35,241 nt of DNA from an uncultured Peptococcaceae bacterium (GCA_958417755.1 CATZDY010000021.1:1-35241), one strand, 5' to 3'. Shown: positions 1 through 9,257, counted from the stretch's first letter. Numbers and translations: made by a program. Notes: generated by a model not told the origin, from the sequence alone.

Positions 1-35
1 CACTATACAAAGCATTATAAAAAGCTTTCCCTACC

Positions 36-1295
36 TTATGCCACCATATACAAAGACCCAGTAATACACACCATATCATTGGTTCCTGCCATATCCATGG
101 CCCGTTGTACGGCTTCCCTTATATTTTCTATGGTTTCCACCTGGGGTATAAAATGCAAGGCCTCTTGGGCCATACTTTGCCAATCCCCAGCCCGGGCATT
201 ATTTGGTTTGGTGATAATTACAGCCTTTGCCCGGGGCGCCAGTTCTTTTACCACTTTAGCCCGTTCCTTATCTCCCAACATGCCCAATACCATGATGATA
301 TCTTTATTAGGAAAATATTCATCCAAAGCTTGTCCCAAGGCAATGGCTCCGTCTACATTATGAGCCCCATCAATCATAACCAGGGGATTTTGGGATACGA
401 TTTCCATTCTAGCAGGCCATATGGTATGCAAAACTCCTTGGCTTATCATGTCTTTTGTTAAAAATGCGCCGGATTGTTGCAATATTTCTGCTGTAGCAAC
501 AGCCAAGGCAGCATTGATTTGCTGATGCCGGCCCTTTAGCAATATGTCCACTGTATACGCGTCCAAAAGGCCAGTAATCAAAATCCGCTGTTGCTCAACA
601 TTCCAGTCCTGCTCCTGCCAGCAAAAATCTACACCAGCTATCATAAGGGGAGCTTTTTTTTCTGCGCAAACATCTTTGATAATAGCCAAAGCTTTCCCTG
701 TAGCAGAGGTAACCAAAGGAATCCCTGGTTTAATGATTCCTGCTTTAATTGTGGCGATTTCTTCAATGGTATTGCCCAAATAATCCATATGATCCATAGC
801 CACATTGGTAATCACTGTAGCCACAGGTTGCACCACATTGGTAGAATCAATCAATCCTCCCAAGCCAACTTCCAAAATTAGGTAATCCACATGCTGTCGC
901 TGAAAATACATAAAAGCCAATGCTGTACTTACTTCAAACTCTGTAGGATGCTCATATCCTTCTTTCACCATGGCATCCAAATGAGGCTTTAATTCTGTAA
1001 TCAATGCTGCCATTTCCTGTTGCTCAATTTCTTGCCCATTGATGCGGTACCGTTCTGTATAAGCATGTAAATGAGGTGAGGTAAACATCCCCACCCGAAA
1101 ACCACCTTCTTGTAAAATGGCATTTAACATGGCAGCTGTGGAGCCCTTGCCATTGGTTCCACCAATATGGACCACTTTTAAAGCAAAATGAGGATTATCA
1201 ACCCTGCGCAACAATTCCGTTATCCGGTCCAAACCAAAATTAAACCCAAATCTTGTCAATTGTTGCAAATAAACAAGTGCCTCCGGAAAATTCAA
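36..1295 (-). CDS. folC: Bifunctional folylpolyglutamate synthase / dihydrofolate synthase
   Basis: Adds glutamate to folates (and to dihydropteroate) with ATP in the cytoplasm; Mur-ligase-like fold. Visible motifs are the P-loop HIGGTNGKGST, the MDHMDYLGNT region and IDGAHN in the second half. The frame is open up to an ATG at 1340, but that start has no ribosome binding site. A TTG at 1295 is preceded by GGGGG at 7 nt (1303-1307) and gives MNFPEALVYL, which matches the usual N-terminus of the family, so I prefer it (419 aa). It lies 115 bp after valS (70 bp if the ATG is used), on the same strand, the valS-folC order common in Firmicutes, and probably shares the T-box-controlled transcript. 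No clear terminator is visible in the 35 bases that remain downstream. Confidence 0.93.
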   Translation of the reverse strand: MNFPEALVYLQQLTRFGFNFGLDRITELLRRVDNPHFALKVVHIGGTNGKGSTAAMLNAILQEGGFRVGMFTSPHLHAYTERYRINGQEIEQQEMAALITELKPHLDAMVKEGYEHPTEFEVSTALAFMYFQRQHVDYLILEVGLGGLIDSTNVVQPVATVITNVAMDHMDYLGNTIEEIATIKAGIIKPGIPLVTSATGKALAIIKDVCAEKKAPLMIAGVDFCWQEQDWNVEQQRILITGLLDAYTVDILLKGRHQQINAALAVATAEILQQSGAFLTKDMISQGVLHTIWPARMEIVSQNPLVMIDGAHNVDGAIALGQALDEYFPNKDIIMVLGMLGDKERAKVVKELAPRAKAVIITKPNNARAGDWQSMAQEALHFIPQVETIENIREAVQRAMDMAGTNDMVCITGSLYMVA

Positions 1296-1410
1296 AACAA
1301 TACCCCCATGATAAATAATACTGCTTTGCTTCTTGTTCATCTTAAAACATGATGCTTATGATATGATGCTAGATAGGCTAAGTTTTTCAGCTATCAACAA
1401 CAGCAGGACA

Positions 1411-4077
1411 TCAAGAACTTAACATGTTTAAACGCTCCTCAATGGCCTTTCGTTTGCCTTTGAGCTCCCCTTCTTTTTCCCTTTCTTTGGAAACCACCTC
1501 TGCAGGCGCTTTTTCCAAAAATCCTTTATTGTTTAATTTACCTTGAATCCGAGATAAATCTTTTTCCAAGCCCACCAATTCTTTTTGTAAACGGGCCGTT
1601 TCCCGATCAATATCAATCAGGCCTTTTAAAGGTAAATATATTTCTACCTCTCGAACCATGGCATGGGCTGCTTGCTCCGGAATTTCCGGCAGAGCAGCAT
1701 AAATTTTCACCTTGACAGCAGCCAATGTTTCCAAATAAGGGGCTATTTTCTCCAATTGGCTACCAAACGCCTCAGGACATAATAACAACACCTCTGCCCT
1801 TTTGCCTGGTGGAATGTTCATTTCACTGCGGATATGACGCACAGCCCGCACAATTTCCATGACCAATTCCATTTGGCTAATTACAGATTCATCTTCATTT
1901 TGTTCTGTACCTTCCTGGTAAGGCCAAGGGGCCCGCATAATGGTCTGCCCCCAATGAGGTAAACGTTGCCAAATATCCTCGGTGATAAAAGGCATAAATG
2001 GATGCAATAATTCCAAAGCCCCCCGCAATGTATCAGCCAAAACATATTGCACCACTTGGCGATCCGCGGCATTTTGTCCATACAACCTGGGCTTAGCCAA
2101 TTCAATATACCAATCACAAAATTCATTCCAAATGAATTCGTATAAAACCCTGGCTGCTTCACCCAATTCATAGCGGGTTAAATTATCCGTAACTTCTTTG
2201 GCCACCGTGGAAAATCTGCTGCGAATCCAGCGATCTGCTAAAGTCAAATCCTCGGGCTTTGGACTATGGCTCCCAGGCATTGTATAATCCTGCAAATTCA
2301 TTAATGTAAACCGGGAAGCATTCCATATTTTATTGGCAAAATTTCGAGCCCCTTCCAAACGTTCAAAATGGAAACGCAAATCATTGCCCGGCGTGTTACC
2401 GGTTATCAACATAAAACGCAAACTATCCGCTCCATGGCTGTCAATGACATCAATGGGATCCACTCCATTGCCTAAGGATTTGCTCATTTTTCGTCCCAAG
2501 GCGTCCAAAACCAACCCGTGAATAAAAACTTGGCCAAAGGGTACATCATCCATGAAAGCCAAACCGCTAAAAATCATGCGCGCTACCCAAAAGAAAATGA
2601 TATCCCGACCTGTAACCAATACAGAAGTAGGATAATAATAAGCCAAATCCATGGTTTTTTGCGGCCAGCCCAGGGTGGAAAAAGGCCATAACCCAGAGGA
2701 AAACCAGGTATCCAGCACATCGGGATCTTGCTCCAAATCCTTACTACCACAGGCAGAACAGTGTAAAGGCGCTGTTTTGCTAACAATGATTTCTCCGCAT
2801 TGACCACAATACCATACAGGGATCCGATGTCCCCACCATAATTGTCTGGAAATACACCAATCCCGAATATTTTCCATCCAATTTAAATAAATTTTCGTAA
2901 ATCGCTGGGGTACAAATTGAATACGCCCATCCTTAGCAGCTTGCATGGCAGGTTCCGCCAAAGGGGCCATCCGCACAAACCATTGTTTGGACAACATGGG
3001 CTCAATTACTGTAGAACAACGATAACAATGCCCCACAGCATGGGTGTGATCATCCACCTGCAGCAAATATCCTTGTTCCTCCAAATCCCGTACCAATTGC
3101 CGGCGGCATTCCCAACGATCCAAGCCTTTATATTTCCCAGCTTCTTCAGTCATCAAAGCATCCTTGTCTATGACTACTATATGAGGCAATTGGTGCCGTT
3201 GCCCTACTTCAAAATCATTGGGATCATGGGCTGGGGTTATTTTTACCACCCCTGTCCCAAACTCTGGATCCACATAGGGATCTGCAATCACAGGGATTTC
3301 TCGATTGGCCACTGGCAAAACAAGGGTTTTGCCGATAAAATCACGATACCTCTCATCATCAGGATGAACCGCCACTGCCACATCGCCCAACATGGTTTCA
3401 GGTCTAGTGGTAGCCACTGTGATGAATTGTTCACTATGTTGTACGGGATATTTTATGTAATAAAAATGTCCGGGTTGTTCTAAATGTTCCACTTCAATAT
3501 CAGATATGGTGGTATGGCACTTGGGACACCAGTTGGTGATGTAATTGCCCCGGTAAATCAGTCCCTGCTCATATAAGCGCACAAATACTTCCAAAACTGC
3601 CTCAGAACACCCCTGATCCATGGTAAATCTTTCCCGATCCCAATCACAAGAAGCACCCAAACGTCTTAATTGATGGGTAATTCTGCCTCCATACTGCTCT
3701 TTCCACTGCCATACTCGTTTTAAGAAATCTTCACGGCCCAATTGATGCCTGGAAGTCCCTTCTTTTTGTAACTGTTCCTCAACTTTTGCCTGGGTTGCAA
3801 TACCCGCATGATCTGTCCCGGGCAACCAAAGGGCATTGTATCCTTGCATTCTACGCCAACGGGTCAGAATGTCCTGCATGGTATTGTCCAAGGCATGCCC
3901 CATATGCAATTGCCCGGTCACATTGGGTGGTGGCATGACAATACAAAAGGGCGGTTTTTCCGGATCCACTGTGGATTGAAAATACTTATGTTCCTCCCAA
4001 TGTTGATACCATTTATCTTCCACTGCTTTGGGATCATAAACAGAAGCCATGTCAATGCCATTTGTTTGTGCAGTCAT
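1411..4077 (-). CDS. valS: Valyl-tRNA synthetase
   Basis: Charges tRNA-Val; class I synthetase, cytoplasmic. The HIGH-type signature appears as HMGHAL inside the PPPNVTGQ block near the N-terminus, and the KMSKS loop as KMSKSLGNG around residue 530. An editing domain lies between them, and the C-terminus is the charged coiled-coil arm typical of ValS. Length is 888 aa, normal for the family. The frame opens 18 bases earlier, but the ATG at 4077 has a strong GGAGGGGG site 6-7 nt upstream, so it is taken as the start. Expression is very likely controlled by the T-box leader upstream. Confidence 0.98.
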   Translation of the reverse strand: MTAQTNGIDMASVYDPKAVEDKWYQHWEEHKYFQSTVDPEKPPFCIVMPPPNVTGQLHMGHALDNTMQDILTRWRRMQGYNALWLPGTDHAGIATQAKVEEQLQKEGTSRHQLGREDFLKRVWQWKEQYGGRITHQLRRLGASCDWDRERFTMDQGCSEAVLEVFVRLYEQGLIYRGNYITNWCPKCHTTISDIEVEHLEQPGHFYYIKYPVQHSEQFITVATTRPETMLGDVAVAVHPDDERYRDFIGKTLVLPVANREIPVIADPYVDPEFGTGVVKITPAHDPNDFEVGQRHQLPHIVVIDKDALMTEEAGKYKGLDRWECRRQLVRDLEEQGYLLQVDDHTHAVGHCYRCSTVIEPMLSKQWFVRMAPLAEPAMQAAKDGRIQFVPQRFTKIYLNWMENIRDWCISRQLWWGHRIPVWYCGQCGEIIVSKTAPLHCSACGSKDLEQDPDVLDTWFSSGLWPFSTLGWPQKTMDLAYYYPTSVLVTGRDIIFFWVARMIFSGLAFMDDVPFGQVFIHGLVLDALGRKMSKSLGNGVDPIDVIDSHGADSLRFMLITGNTPGNDLRFHFERLEGARNFANKIWNASRFTLMNLQDYTMPGSHSPKPEDLTLADRWIRSRFSTVAKEVTDNLTRYELGEAARVLYEFIWNEFCDWYIELAKPRLYGQNAADRQVVQYVLADTLRGALELLHPFMPFITEDIWQRLPHWGQTIMRAPWPYQEGTEQNEDESVISQMELVMEIVRAVRHIRSEMNIPPGKRAEVLLLCPEAFGSQLEKIAPYLETLAAVKVKIYAALPEIPEQAAHAMVREVEIYLPLKGLIDIDRETARLQKELVGLEKDLSRIQGKLNNKGFLEKAPAEVVSKEREKEGELKGKRKAIEERLNMLSS

Positions 4078-4107
4078 AGAATTCCCCCTCCTCATCTCAA
4101 AAACACA

Positions 4108-4380
4108 TAATAAAACCCCTTCCCTACAAAGGACGGAAGGAGTTTACTCCGCGGTACCACCTTTTTTCCGCTTCCCATTCACCTTGGGATACGGCTCTTC
4201 TCTGGACGCTAACGGGTCCTGTTCCGGTTTAGCCTACTTCCTTTCAGCCAAACAGCTCCGGGGCCACAGCACAGGTTTGCCTTGGACAGGAAATTTACAG
4301 CCATTGCTTTTTGAAAGCAATCCTTTCCCTCTCTGGAGACCTCGCAAACCAGCCCTCCCCGTCAATGCTCATCTTATTTA
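4108..4380 (-). promoter_or_regulatory. T-box leader (valine) of valS
   Basis: Leader RNA that senses uncharged tRNA and controls read-through into valS. Reading the minus strand, the conserved T-box GGTGGTACCGCGG is at 4149-4161, directly before an intrinsic terminator. Upstream are an AGAGAGGGAA stretch and AGTAGG...CGG...CCCGTTAG blocks of the stem I / II-III type. I could not assign the specifier codon with certainty; valine is inferred from the gene it precedes. The 5' end follows from the promoter at 4387-4415. Confidence 0.93.
4113..4142 (-). terminator. T-box intrinsic terminator
   Basis: On the minus strand CTCCTTCC pairs with GGAAGGGG across an 11-nt loop and is followed by TTTT. 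The 5' arm lies just after the T-box sequence, as expected for a terminator that competes with the antiterminator formed by the T-box. Confidence 0.85.
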
Positions 4381-4386
4381 TAAAAC

Positions 4387-4415
4387 ATATTACCCATTTA
4401 TTTTCTCCTTGTCAA
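4387..4415 (-). promoter_or_regulatory. SigA-type promoter of valS
   Basis: Minus strand: TTGACA (4415-4410), a 17-nt spacer, and TAATAT (4392-4387). The -35 box matches the consensus exactly and the spacing is optimal. It would start the transcript near 4380, at the 5' end of the T-box leader. Confidence 0.8.
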
Positions 4416-4444
4416 CAAGGGAACAAATATAGGTTATTTGTTCC
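4407..4444. promoter_or_regulatory. Two tandem perfect palindromes over the valS -35 box
   Basis: CCTTGT-CA-ACAAGG (4407-4420) covers the -35 box of valS. It abuts GGAACAAATA-taggt-TATTTGTTCC (4420-4444), whose 10-bp arms are perfect. Neither is followed by a T-run, so they look like operator sites rather than terminators. They lie between divergent valS and the binding-protein gene. No regulator is known to me for this sequence. Confidence 0.5.
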
Positions 4445-4524
4445 AGGCCTTAGCCATATAGATGATACAAAGATATTTTATGCGCCATATTTACTGTAAA
4501 AAAACAAGGAGGCAGATAAACCCT

Positions 4525-5625
4525 ATGGGTAAAAAAATACGCATTTTCATCATTTCAGCGCTACTTATTGGCATCATTGGCAGTGGATTCCTTTTCTATC
4601 GTTCTTATTTGGCCAAGCACCAACCCAGCACCACCATTCGCATCACTTACGAAAGCCTCAATGTATATCAATTGCCCTTTTTATTGGCCATGCAATTTCA
4701 TTTTTTCCGCCAGGATCATCTTTCCATTGAACTTTTGCCCTGTGAAAACGCAGATGAAGCTTTGGAGCAAATTCACCAAGGAACAGCTGATATTGCTTTG
4801 GTGAATACCAGCGATTTTATAGAATATAAAGTAAAACACTTAGCAAATCCTGTTTCTTTCACAGCCTTTGCCTCCCTTACAGTTGATAGCAACACATATC
4901 TTTTGGCCAGGGAGAAAGGGCCAAAAAATTTTCAATGGTCTGCTTTACAGGGTAAAACCATTCTTTGCAGCAAGGAAAATATTTTAGATACTGCTATGTT
5001 AAAAAGCATTTTAGCCCAAAACAATTTAAAACCTGAAGATATTACTTTTATCACCAATATTCCTGAAGCCCTTATGTTAGGCGCCTATGCCGCTGGCATT
5101 GGGGATTATCTCCTGACCAAAGAGCCCCTTGCCTCCCAGGGAGAGCAGGAAGGAATTGCCCAAGTCATTGCCTTGCCTAACCAAGCAATGGCGCCCTTTC
5201 CTGGATCCATCTGCGTGGCTGGCTCATATCTCACCGAACATCCTGAGGCAACCCAACAATTTACCAATGCCCTTTACAAAGCTTTGATTTGGATTCAAGC
5301 CCATACCCCTGAGGAAATCTATGCCTTTCATATCCAAACCTTAGACAACAAAAATCAAAAATGGCAAAAGAAAATGCTGCAAAGATATGTGCAACAAGAC
5401 ATTTGGCCTCATAATCCAGTGCTTGATCCCCAAAGCTTCCAAATTCCTTACAACATACTAAAAGAAACGAAAGCCGTACCCCAGGATTTATCCTTTGATG
5501 CCCAGGAAGTAAATACAAGTTTCGCCCAACAAGCCGTTCATTCAGTGACATATATCCCTGAAGATAAACTGCCTCGCAAAAACTTTTTCCAGCGGATGTA
5601 TGAAAACATTGTCAATATTTTTTAA
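4525..5625 (+). CDS. Orphan NMT1/SsuA-like ABC substrate-binding protein
   Basis: Resembles the periplasmic binding proteins of the NMT1/THI5/SsuA group, which carry nitrate, sulfonates, taurine or pyrimidine precursors to ABC importers. 366 aa. The N-terminus has one hydrophobic segment (about residues 5-28) without a lipobox cysteine, so it is probably anchored by an uncleaved or signal-peptidase-I-type leader outside the membrane. Family-like features are the early ITYESLNVYQLPFLLA stretch, GTADIALVNTSD, and the ALQGKTILCSKEN hinge region. The ATG at 4525 follows AAGGAGG (4506-4512) at 12 nt. No permease or ATPase gene is adjacent, so the partner and substrate are unknown. It is transcribed away from valS and ends before a strong terminator. 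Confidence 0.72.
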   Translation: MGKKIRIFIISALLIGIIGSGFLFYRSYLAKHQPSTTIRITYESLNVYQLPFLLAMQFHFFRQDHLSIELLPCENADEALEQIHQGTADIALVNTSDFIEYKVKHLANPVSFTAFASLTVDSNTYLLAREKGPKNFQWSALQGKTILCSKENILDTAMLKSILAQNNLKPEDITFITNIPEALMLGAYAAGIGDYLLTKEPLASQGEQEGIAQVIALPNQAMAPFPGSICVAGSYLTEHPEATQQFTNALYKALIWIQAHTPEEIYAFHIQTLDNKNQKWQKKMLQRYVQQDIWPHNPVLDPQSFQIPYNILKETKAVPQDLSFDAQEVNTSFAQQAVHSVTYIPEDKLPRKNFFQRMYENIVNIF

Positions 5626-5764
5626 TGGCAAAAGTAGCACAAAAATAGGGTTTTTTAAACGCTTTAAACAGTATACTTCAATAGTGTTATTGGGGAAAGC
5701 AGCATGGCAAATATGGTAATTCATCACCCTTAAAGCCTGGCTTTATGCATGATGAACATAAAAG

Positions 5765-5803
5765 AACCGGGAGAAAAGCATCTGGAAATTCTCCCGGTTT
5801 TTT
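5765..5803 (+). terminator. Intrinsic terminator, possibly bidirectional
   Basis: AACCGGGAGAA (5765-5775) pairs perfectly with TTCTCCCGGTT (5789-5799) and is followed by TTTTTT. It ends the binding-protein transcript on the plus strand. On the minus strand it lies downstream of ysxC with a poorer T-run and may stop that operon too. The stretch 5626-5764 holds no convincing gene. Confidence 0.85.
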
Positions 5804-5883
5804 CTGGTATCCTTGTGGACAGCCACCTGATTTCCTGTGGTGTCTGGCCGCTTAGTTTTTCTATCAAGTTTTTATGCGGCAAA

Positions 5884-6471
5884 TTATACAGAAAGCATTT
5901 CTGCAAATAAGGACAATACCGCATCCCGTCCCTGTCCTGTGACAGAGGAAAACAAAATCAGCTCCTGACCCTGGGGCAAATGCATTGTGGTTTGAATAAT
6001 CTTTTTTTGCTTGGCCAATTGATTTTTTGAAATTTTATCACATTTTGTCGCCACAATGCCAAAGGGAATGCCATAATATTGCAGCCATTGGCACAATTGC
6101 AAATCCTGTTGAGTGGGGGCATGCCGTATATCCACCAATTGCACCACACCTTTTAAGGTATTGCGTTCTTTTAAATACTTTTCAACCATAGGCCCCCATT
6201 GGGCCCGTATTTGGGGAGGTACTTTGGCATACCCGTATCCAGGCAAATCAACCAAGTAAAATGTTTGGTTGATCAGAAAAAAATTGATGGTCTGGGTTCG
6301 GCCTGGGGTATTGCTGGTCCGGGCCAAACCCTTTCGATTGACCAATTTATTTAACAAAGATGACTTACCCACATTGGAACGCCCGGCTAGGGCGATTTCT
6401 GGGCGCTCATCAGCCGGGCAAGTTTTTACATCCACTGCAGTGGTATAAAAATCCGCTGTTACGATTTTCAT
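5884..6471 (-). CDS. ysxC: Ribosome biogenesis GTP-binding protein YsxC/EngB
   Basis: Small essential TrmE-Era-type GTPase that acts in 50S ribosomal subunit assembly. All G motifs are visible (195-aa numbering): G1 GRSNVGKS at 30-37, G2 around TPGRTQT at 55-61, G3 DLPG at 75-78, G4 TKCD at 142-145. The frame opens three codons earlier at a TTG, but the ATG at 6471 has GGA about 10 nt upstream and gives the usual start. It follows lonA by 46 bp on the same strand, the lonA-ysxC pair known from Bacillus and Clostridia, so one transcript is likely. Confidence 0.97.
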   Translation of the reverse strand: MKIVTADFYTTAVDVKTCPADERPEIALAGRSNVGKSSLLNKLVNRKGLARTSNTPGRTQTINFFLINQTFYLVDLPGYGYAKVPPQIRAQWGPMVEKYLKERNTLKGVVQLVDIRHAPTQQDLQLCQWLQYYGIPFGIVATKCDKISKNQLAKQKKIIQTTMHLPQGQELILFSSVTGQGRDAVLSLFAEMLSV

Positions 6472-6517
6472 GATTCTCAATTCCTTTTACCATTTAAGCA
6501 CAATTGGTAACATATTT

Positions 6518-8941
6518 TTAAGAAAGAATTCTGCGGGTATCCTGTACATTGGCATCATAGCCTTTGTTGATTTCAGAGCCAATGACTGCTGAAGGATCCC
6601 CTAATTCCGCTGCATCAGTCTGAAACTCATGGGGCAATAAAGCAAGTTCCAACACTTTGTCCATGGACTCCACCAATTGGAAGTCCAAACCTTTTTTAAT
6701 ATTAGCTGGAATATCTTCCAGGTCTTTTTCATTATCTTTGGGCAAAATTATCATTTTTATTCCTGCCCGGTGGGCTGCCAGAACCTTTTCTTTAATGCCA
6801 CCCACAGGAAGGACCCGGCCCCTTAGGGTAATTTCCCCGGTCATGGATATATCATGACGCACTTTACGGGATGTAAGGGCTGAGGCAATGGCGCAAGCCA
6901 TGGTAATACCTGCGGAAGGCCCATCTTTAGGAATAGCGCCTTCAGGTACATGCACGTGAATATTGTACTTTTCAAACATTTCCGGATCAATGTCCAGTTC
7001 CGCACTACGGCTGCGCACATAACTGTACCCTGTTTGGGCGGATTCTTTCATCACATCGCCTAGTTTTCCTGTAAGGGTCAGTTTGCCGCTCCCTTTGTAT
7101 ACTGTCACTTCTATGGCCAGGGTATCTCCACCCACTTCTGTCCAAGCCATCCCCATGGCCACACCCACTTGGTCTTCCAATTCCGCCACCCCATAACGAT
7201 AACGGGGCATACCCAACATGGATTCCATATTTTGCGCCGTGATTTTTACTTTTTCCGCGTCCCCAGCCACAATTCGTTTTGCTGATTTGCGACACAAGGC
7301 AGCAATGTTGCGTTCTAGATTCCTTACCCCGCTTTCCCGGGTATATTCTTGCACAACCCGGCGAACAGCATTTTCTGATATATGAATCAGATCATCTTTT
7401 AAGCCGTGTTCCTTGACTTGTTTAGGAATCAAATGCCGCATGGCGATTTGAATTTTCTCTGTTTCCGTATACCCGGAAAGTTGAATCAATTCCATTCGGT
7501 CTAAAAGCGGTCTGGGTATATTGTGTTGCACATTGGCAGTGGTAATAAACATCACATTGGATAAATCAAAAGGAACTTCAATGTAATGATCACTAAATGT
7601 ATTATTCTGTTCTGGATCCAATACTTCTAATAAAGCTGAGGAAGGATCCCCTCGAAAATCCATACTCATTTTATCAATTTCATCTAACAAAAACACAGGA
7701 TTTTTTGAACCTGCTGTTTTAATTCCTTGGATGATTCTCCCGGGCATTGCCCCCACATAAGTACGCCGGTGTCCCCGGATTTCCGCCTCATCCTTCACGC
7801 CACCCAAAGAAATACGCACAAATTTTCTTTCCAAAGCCCGGGCAATGGAACGGCCTAAGGAAGTCTTACCCACCCCAGGAGGACCCACAAAGCATATGAT
7901 GGGGCCTTTCATTTTCTTGGCCAGTTTGCGAATGGCCAAATATTCCAAGATACGTTCCTTGACATTTTTCAAACCATAATGATCTGCTTCCAAGATGGCT
8001 TCTGCTGCCTTGATATCCAAACGATCCTTGGTCCCTTTGCTCCAAGGCAATGCCAACACCCAATCCAAATAATTGCGCACCACAGAGGATTCTGCTGCCA
8101 TGGGCGGCATCTTCTCCAGACGCTCCAATTCTTTGATCATTTTTTCTTCCACATCTTTGGGTAATTTGGCAGTCGCTATTTTTTCCCTGTATTCTTCGGA
8201 TTCAGCAAGCTTTTCGTCTTTCTCCCCCAGTTCCTTTTGAATGGCTTTCATTTGCTCCCGCAAATAATACTCTTTTTGGGTTTTTTCCATTTGCTTGCGT
8301 ACCCGAACACTGATTTTGCGTTCTAATTCTATGATTTCCAACTCTTTGGATAATGAATCATATAGTTTTTCTAAACGCTTGACAATATCTATTGTTTCCA
8401 ATATTTCTTGTTTTTCTTCAATGCGCAGAGAAAGATGAGAGGCCACAATATCAGCCAAACGGCCAGGGTCTTCCAAATTCATTACAGAAACCATGGTTTC
8501 CGGCGGTATGCGTTTGGAAAGCTTGACATATTGTTCAAACTGATTGACCAAACTGCGCATTAAGGCCTCTATTGCTGAATCTTTTTCATATTCTTCTTCA
8601 AACTGTTCCACTTCAACTTTAAAAAATGGCGCCTCTGTCACATACTTCTTGATTTTCCCCCTGGCTATCCCTTCCACCAAAATGCGAATCGCCCCACCCG
8701 GGAGTTTTACCAATTGTTTTACTTCAGCAATGGTTCCAATAGAAAAAATATCCTCTTCGCCAGGATCATCTGTTTGGGCTTCCTTTTGGGTGGCCAAAAA
8801 AACCTTGCGGTCCGTGGTCATGCTATCATCAACAGCTTCCACGGACTTATCCCGGCCCACATCCAAATGAATGACCATATACGGAAACACCAAAATACCC
8901 CTGAGAGGCAGCAATGGCAGAACCTTAACGGTTGATTCCAT
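6518..8941 (-). CDS. lonA: ATP-dependent protease La (LonA)
   Basis: Cytoplasmic AAA+ serine protease that degrades misfolded and regulatory proteins. 807 aa in full LonA order: N-terminal LAN domain (about 8-200), coiled coil (about 200-250), AAA+ module with Walker A GPPGVGKT at 353-360 and Walker B FLLDEIDK with D420-E421, then the protease domain with the Ser-Lys dyad S676 (PKDGPSAG) and K719 (GGIKEKV). The start is fixed by AAGGAGGTG just upstream of the ATG at 8941. It is about 30 residues longer than B. subtilis LonA, mainly in a variable C-terminal tail. It is followed by ysxC; in this window lonB is far upstream, separated by transporter genes. Confidence 0.98.
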   Translation of the reverse strand: MESTVKVLPLLPLRGILVFPYMVIHLDVGRDKSVEAVDDSMTTDRKVFLATQKEAQTDDPGEEDIFSIGTIAEVKQLVKLPGGAIRILVEGIARGKIKKYVTEAPFFKVEVEQFEEEYEKDSAIEALMRSLVNQFEQYVKLSKRIPPETMVSVMNLEDPGRLADIVASHLSLRIEEKQEILETIDIVKRLEKLYDSLSKELEIIELERKISVRVRKQMEKTQKEYYLREQMKAIQKELGEKDEKLAESEEYREKIATAKLPKDVEEKMIKELERLEKMPPMAAESSVVRNYLDWVLALPWSKGTKDRLDIKAAEAILEADHYGLKNVKERILEYLAIRKLAKKMKGPIICFVGPPGVGKTSLGRSIARALERKFVRISLGGVKDEAEIRGHRRTYVGAMPGRIIQGIKTAGSKNPVFLLDEIDKMSMDFRGDPSSALLEVLDPEQNNTFSDHYIEVPFDLSNVMFITTANVQHNIPRPLLDRMELIQLSGYTETEKIQIAMRHLIPKQVKEHGLKDDLIHISENAVRRVVQEYTRESGVRNLERNIAALCRKSAKRIVAGDAEKVKITAQNMESMLGMPRYRYGVAELEDQVGVAMGMAWTEVGGDTLAIEVTVYKGSGKLTLTGKLGDVMKESAQTGYSYVRSRSAELDIDPEMFEKYNIHVHVPEGAIPKDGPSAGITMACAIASALTSRKVRHDISMTGEITLRGRVLPVGGIKEKVLAAHRAGIKMIILPKDNEKDLEDIPANIKKGLDFQLVESMDKVLELALLPHEFQTDAAELGDPSAVIGSEINKGYDANVQDTRRILS

Positions 8942-9257
8942 AGCTGCACCTCCTTATCTATTTATTATTTAACCAATTTATTGACCCTATACTCTACATA
9001 TTCTAACACACCCACAAAGGGAACGGCCATAGTAATAACTGTCATATCCGGATTTTATCACCCATACCTCCAAAAAATCAGTCTTTTTCTTGCTTTAAAG
9101 CATCCAAAACTCTCATTTCCATAAACCTAAGGGATTTCAAACAAGAGGTTACCCCCAAAAGCCCTTCATGCCCTAAAGCGTTGCCTAGGTCGCGAAAGGG
9201 CATGAAATCTTGCGATCTCATACCCTTTCGCCTACTTTATCCGAGTTTTTTACTGTT
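8942..9257. other. Gene-free spacer between lonA and the amino acid transporter
   Basis: About 316 bases without a credible gene. It must hold the lonA promoter (minus strand), but no clear -35/-10 pair stands out. GGTCAAT...GGTTAAA near 8970-8990 only loosely resembles a CtsR site and has the wrong spacing. The half next to the transporter carries the hairpins listed at 9166-9231. Confidence 0.6.
9166..9231 (-). repeat. Two mutually exclusive hairpins downstream of the amino acid ATPase gene
   Basis: Three complementary segments are present. GCGAAAGGGCATGA (9192-9205) can pair with TCATACCCTTTCGC (9218-9231), 14 bp with one G-T position. Its end, AGGGCATGA (9197-9205), can instead pair perfectly with TCATGCCCT (9166-9174). 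The two stems share 9197-9205, so only one can form. No strong T-run follows either. They lie in the 3' trailer of the transporter transcript and could act in termination or RNA stability. Confidence 0.55.

Noticed and set aside
1341..1410. Possible hairpin or terminator between valS and folC
   Set aside because: Only short imperfect pairings around the ATGATGCTTATGATATGATG repeat; no stem with a T-run.
2917..3483. 188-codon plus-strand frame opposite valS
   Set aside because: Antisense to a clearly conserved synthetase, no known family, no start signal.
5712..5730. Tiny plus-strand frame after the orphan binding protein
   Set aside because: Only about eight codons, not conserved as far as can be judged, and no role evident.
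8965..8992. CtsR-like site upstream of lonA
   Set aside because: The two half-sites GGTCAAT and GGTTAAA (minus strand) differ from the consensus and are 5 rather than 3 bases apart.
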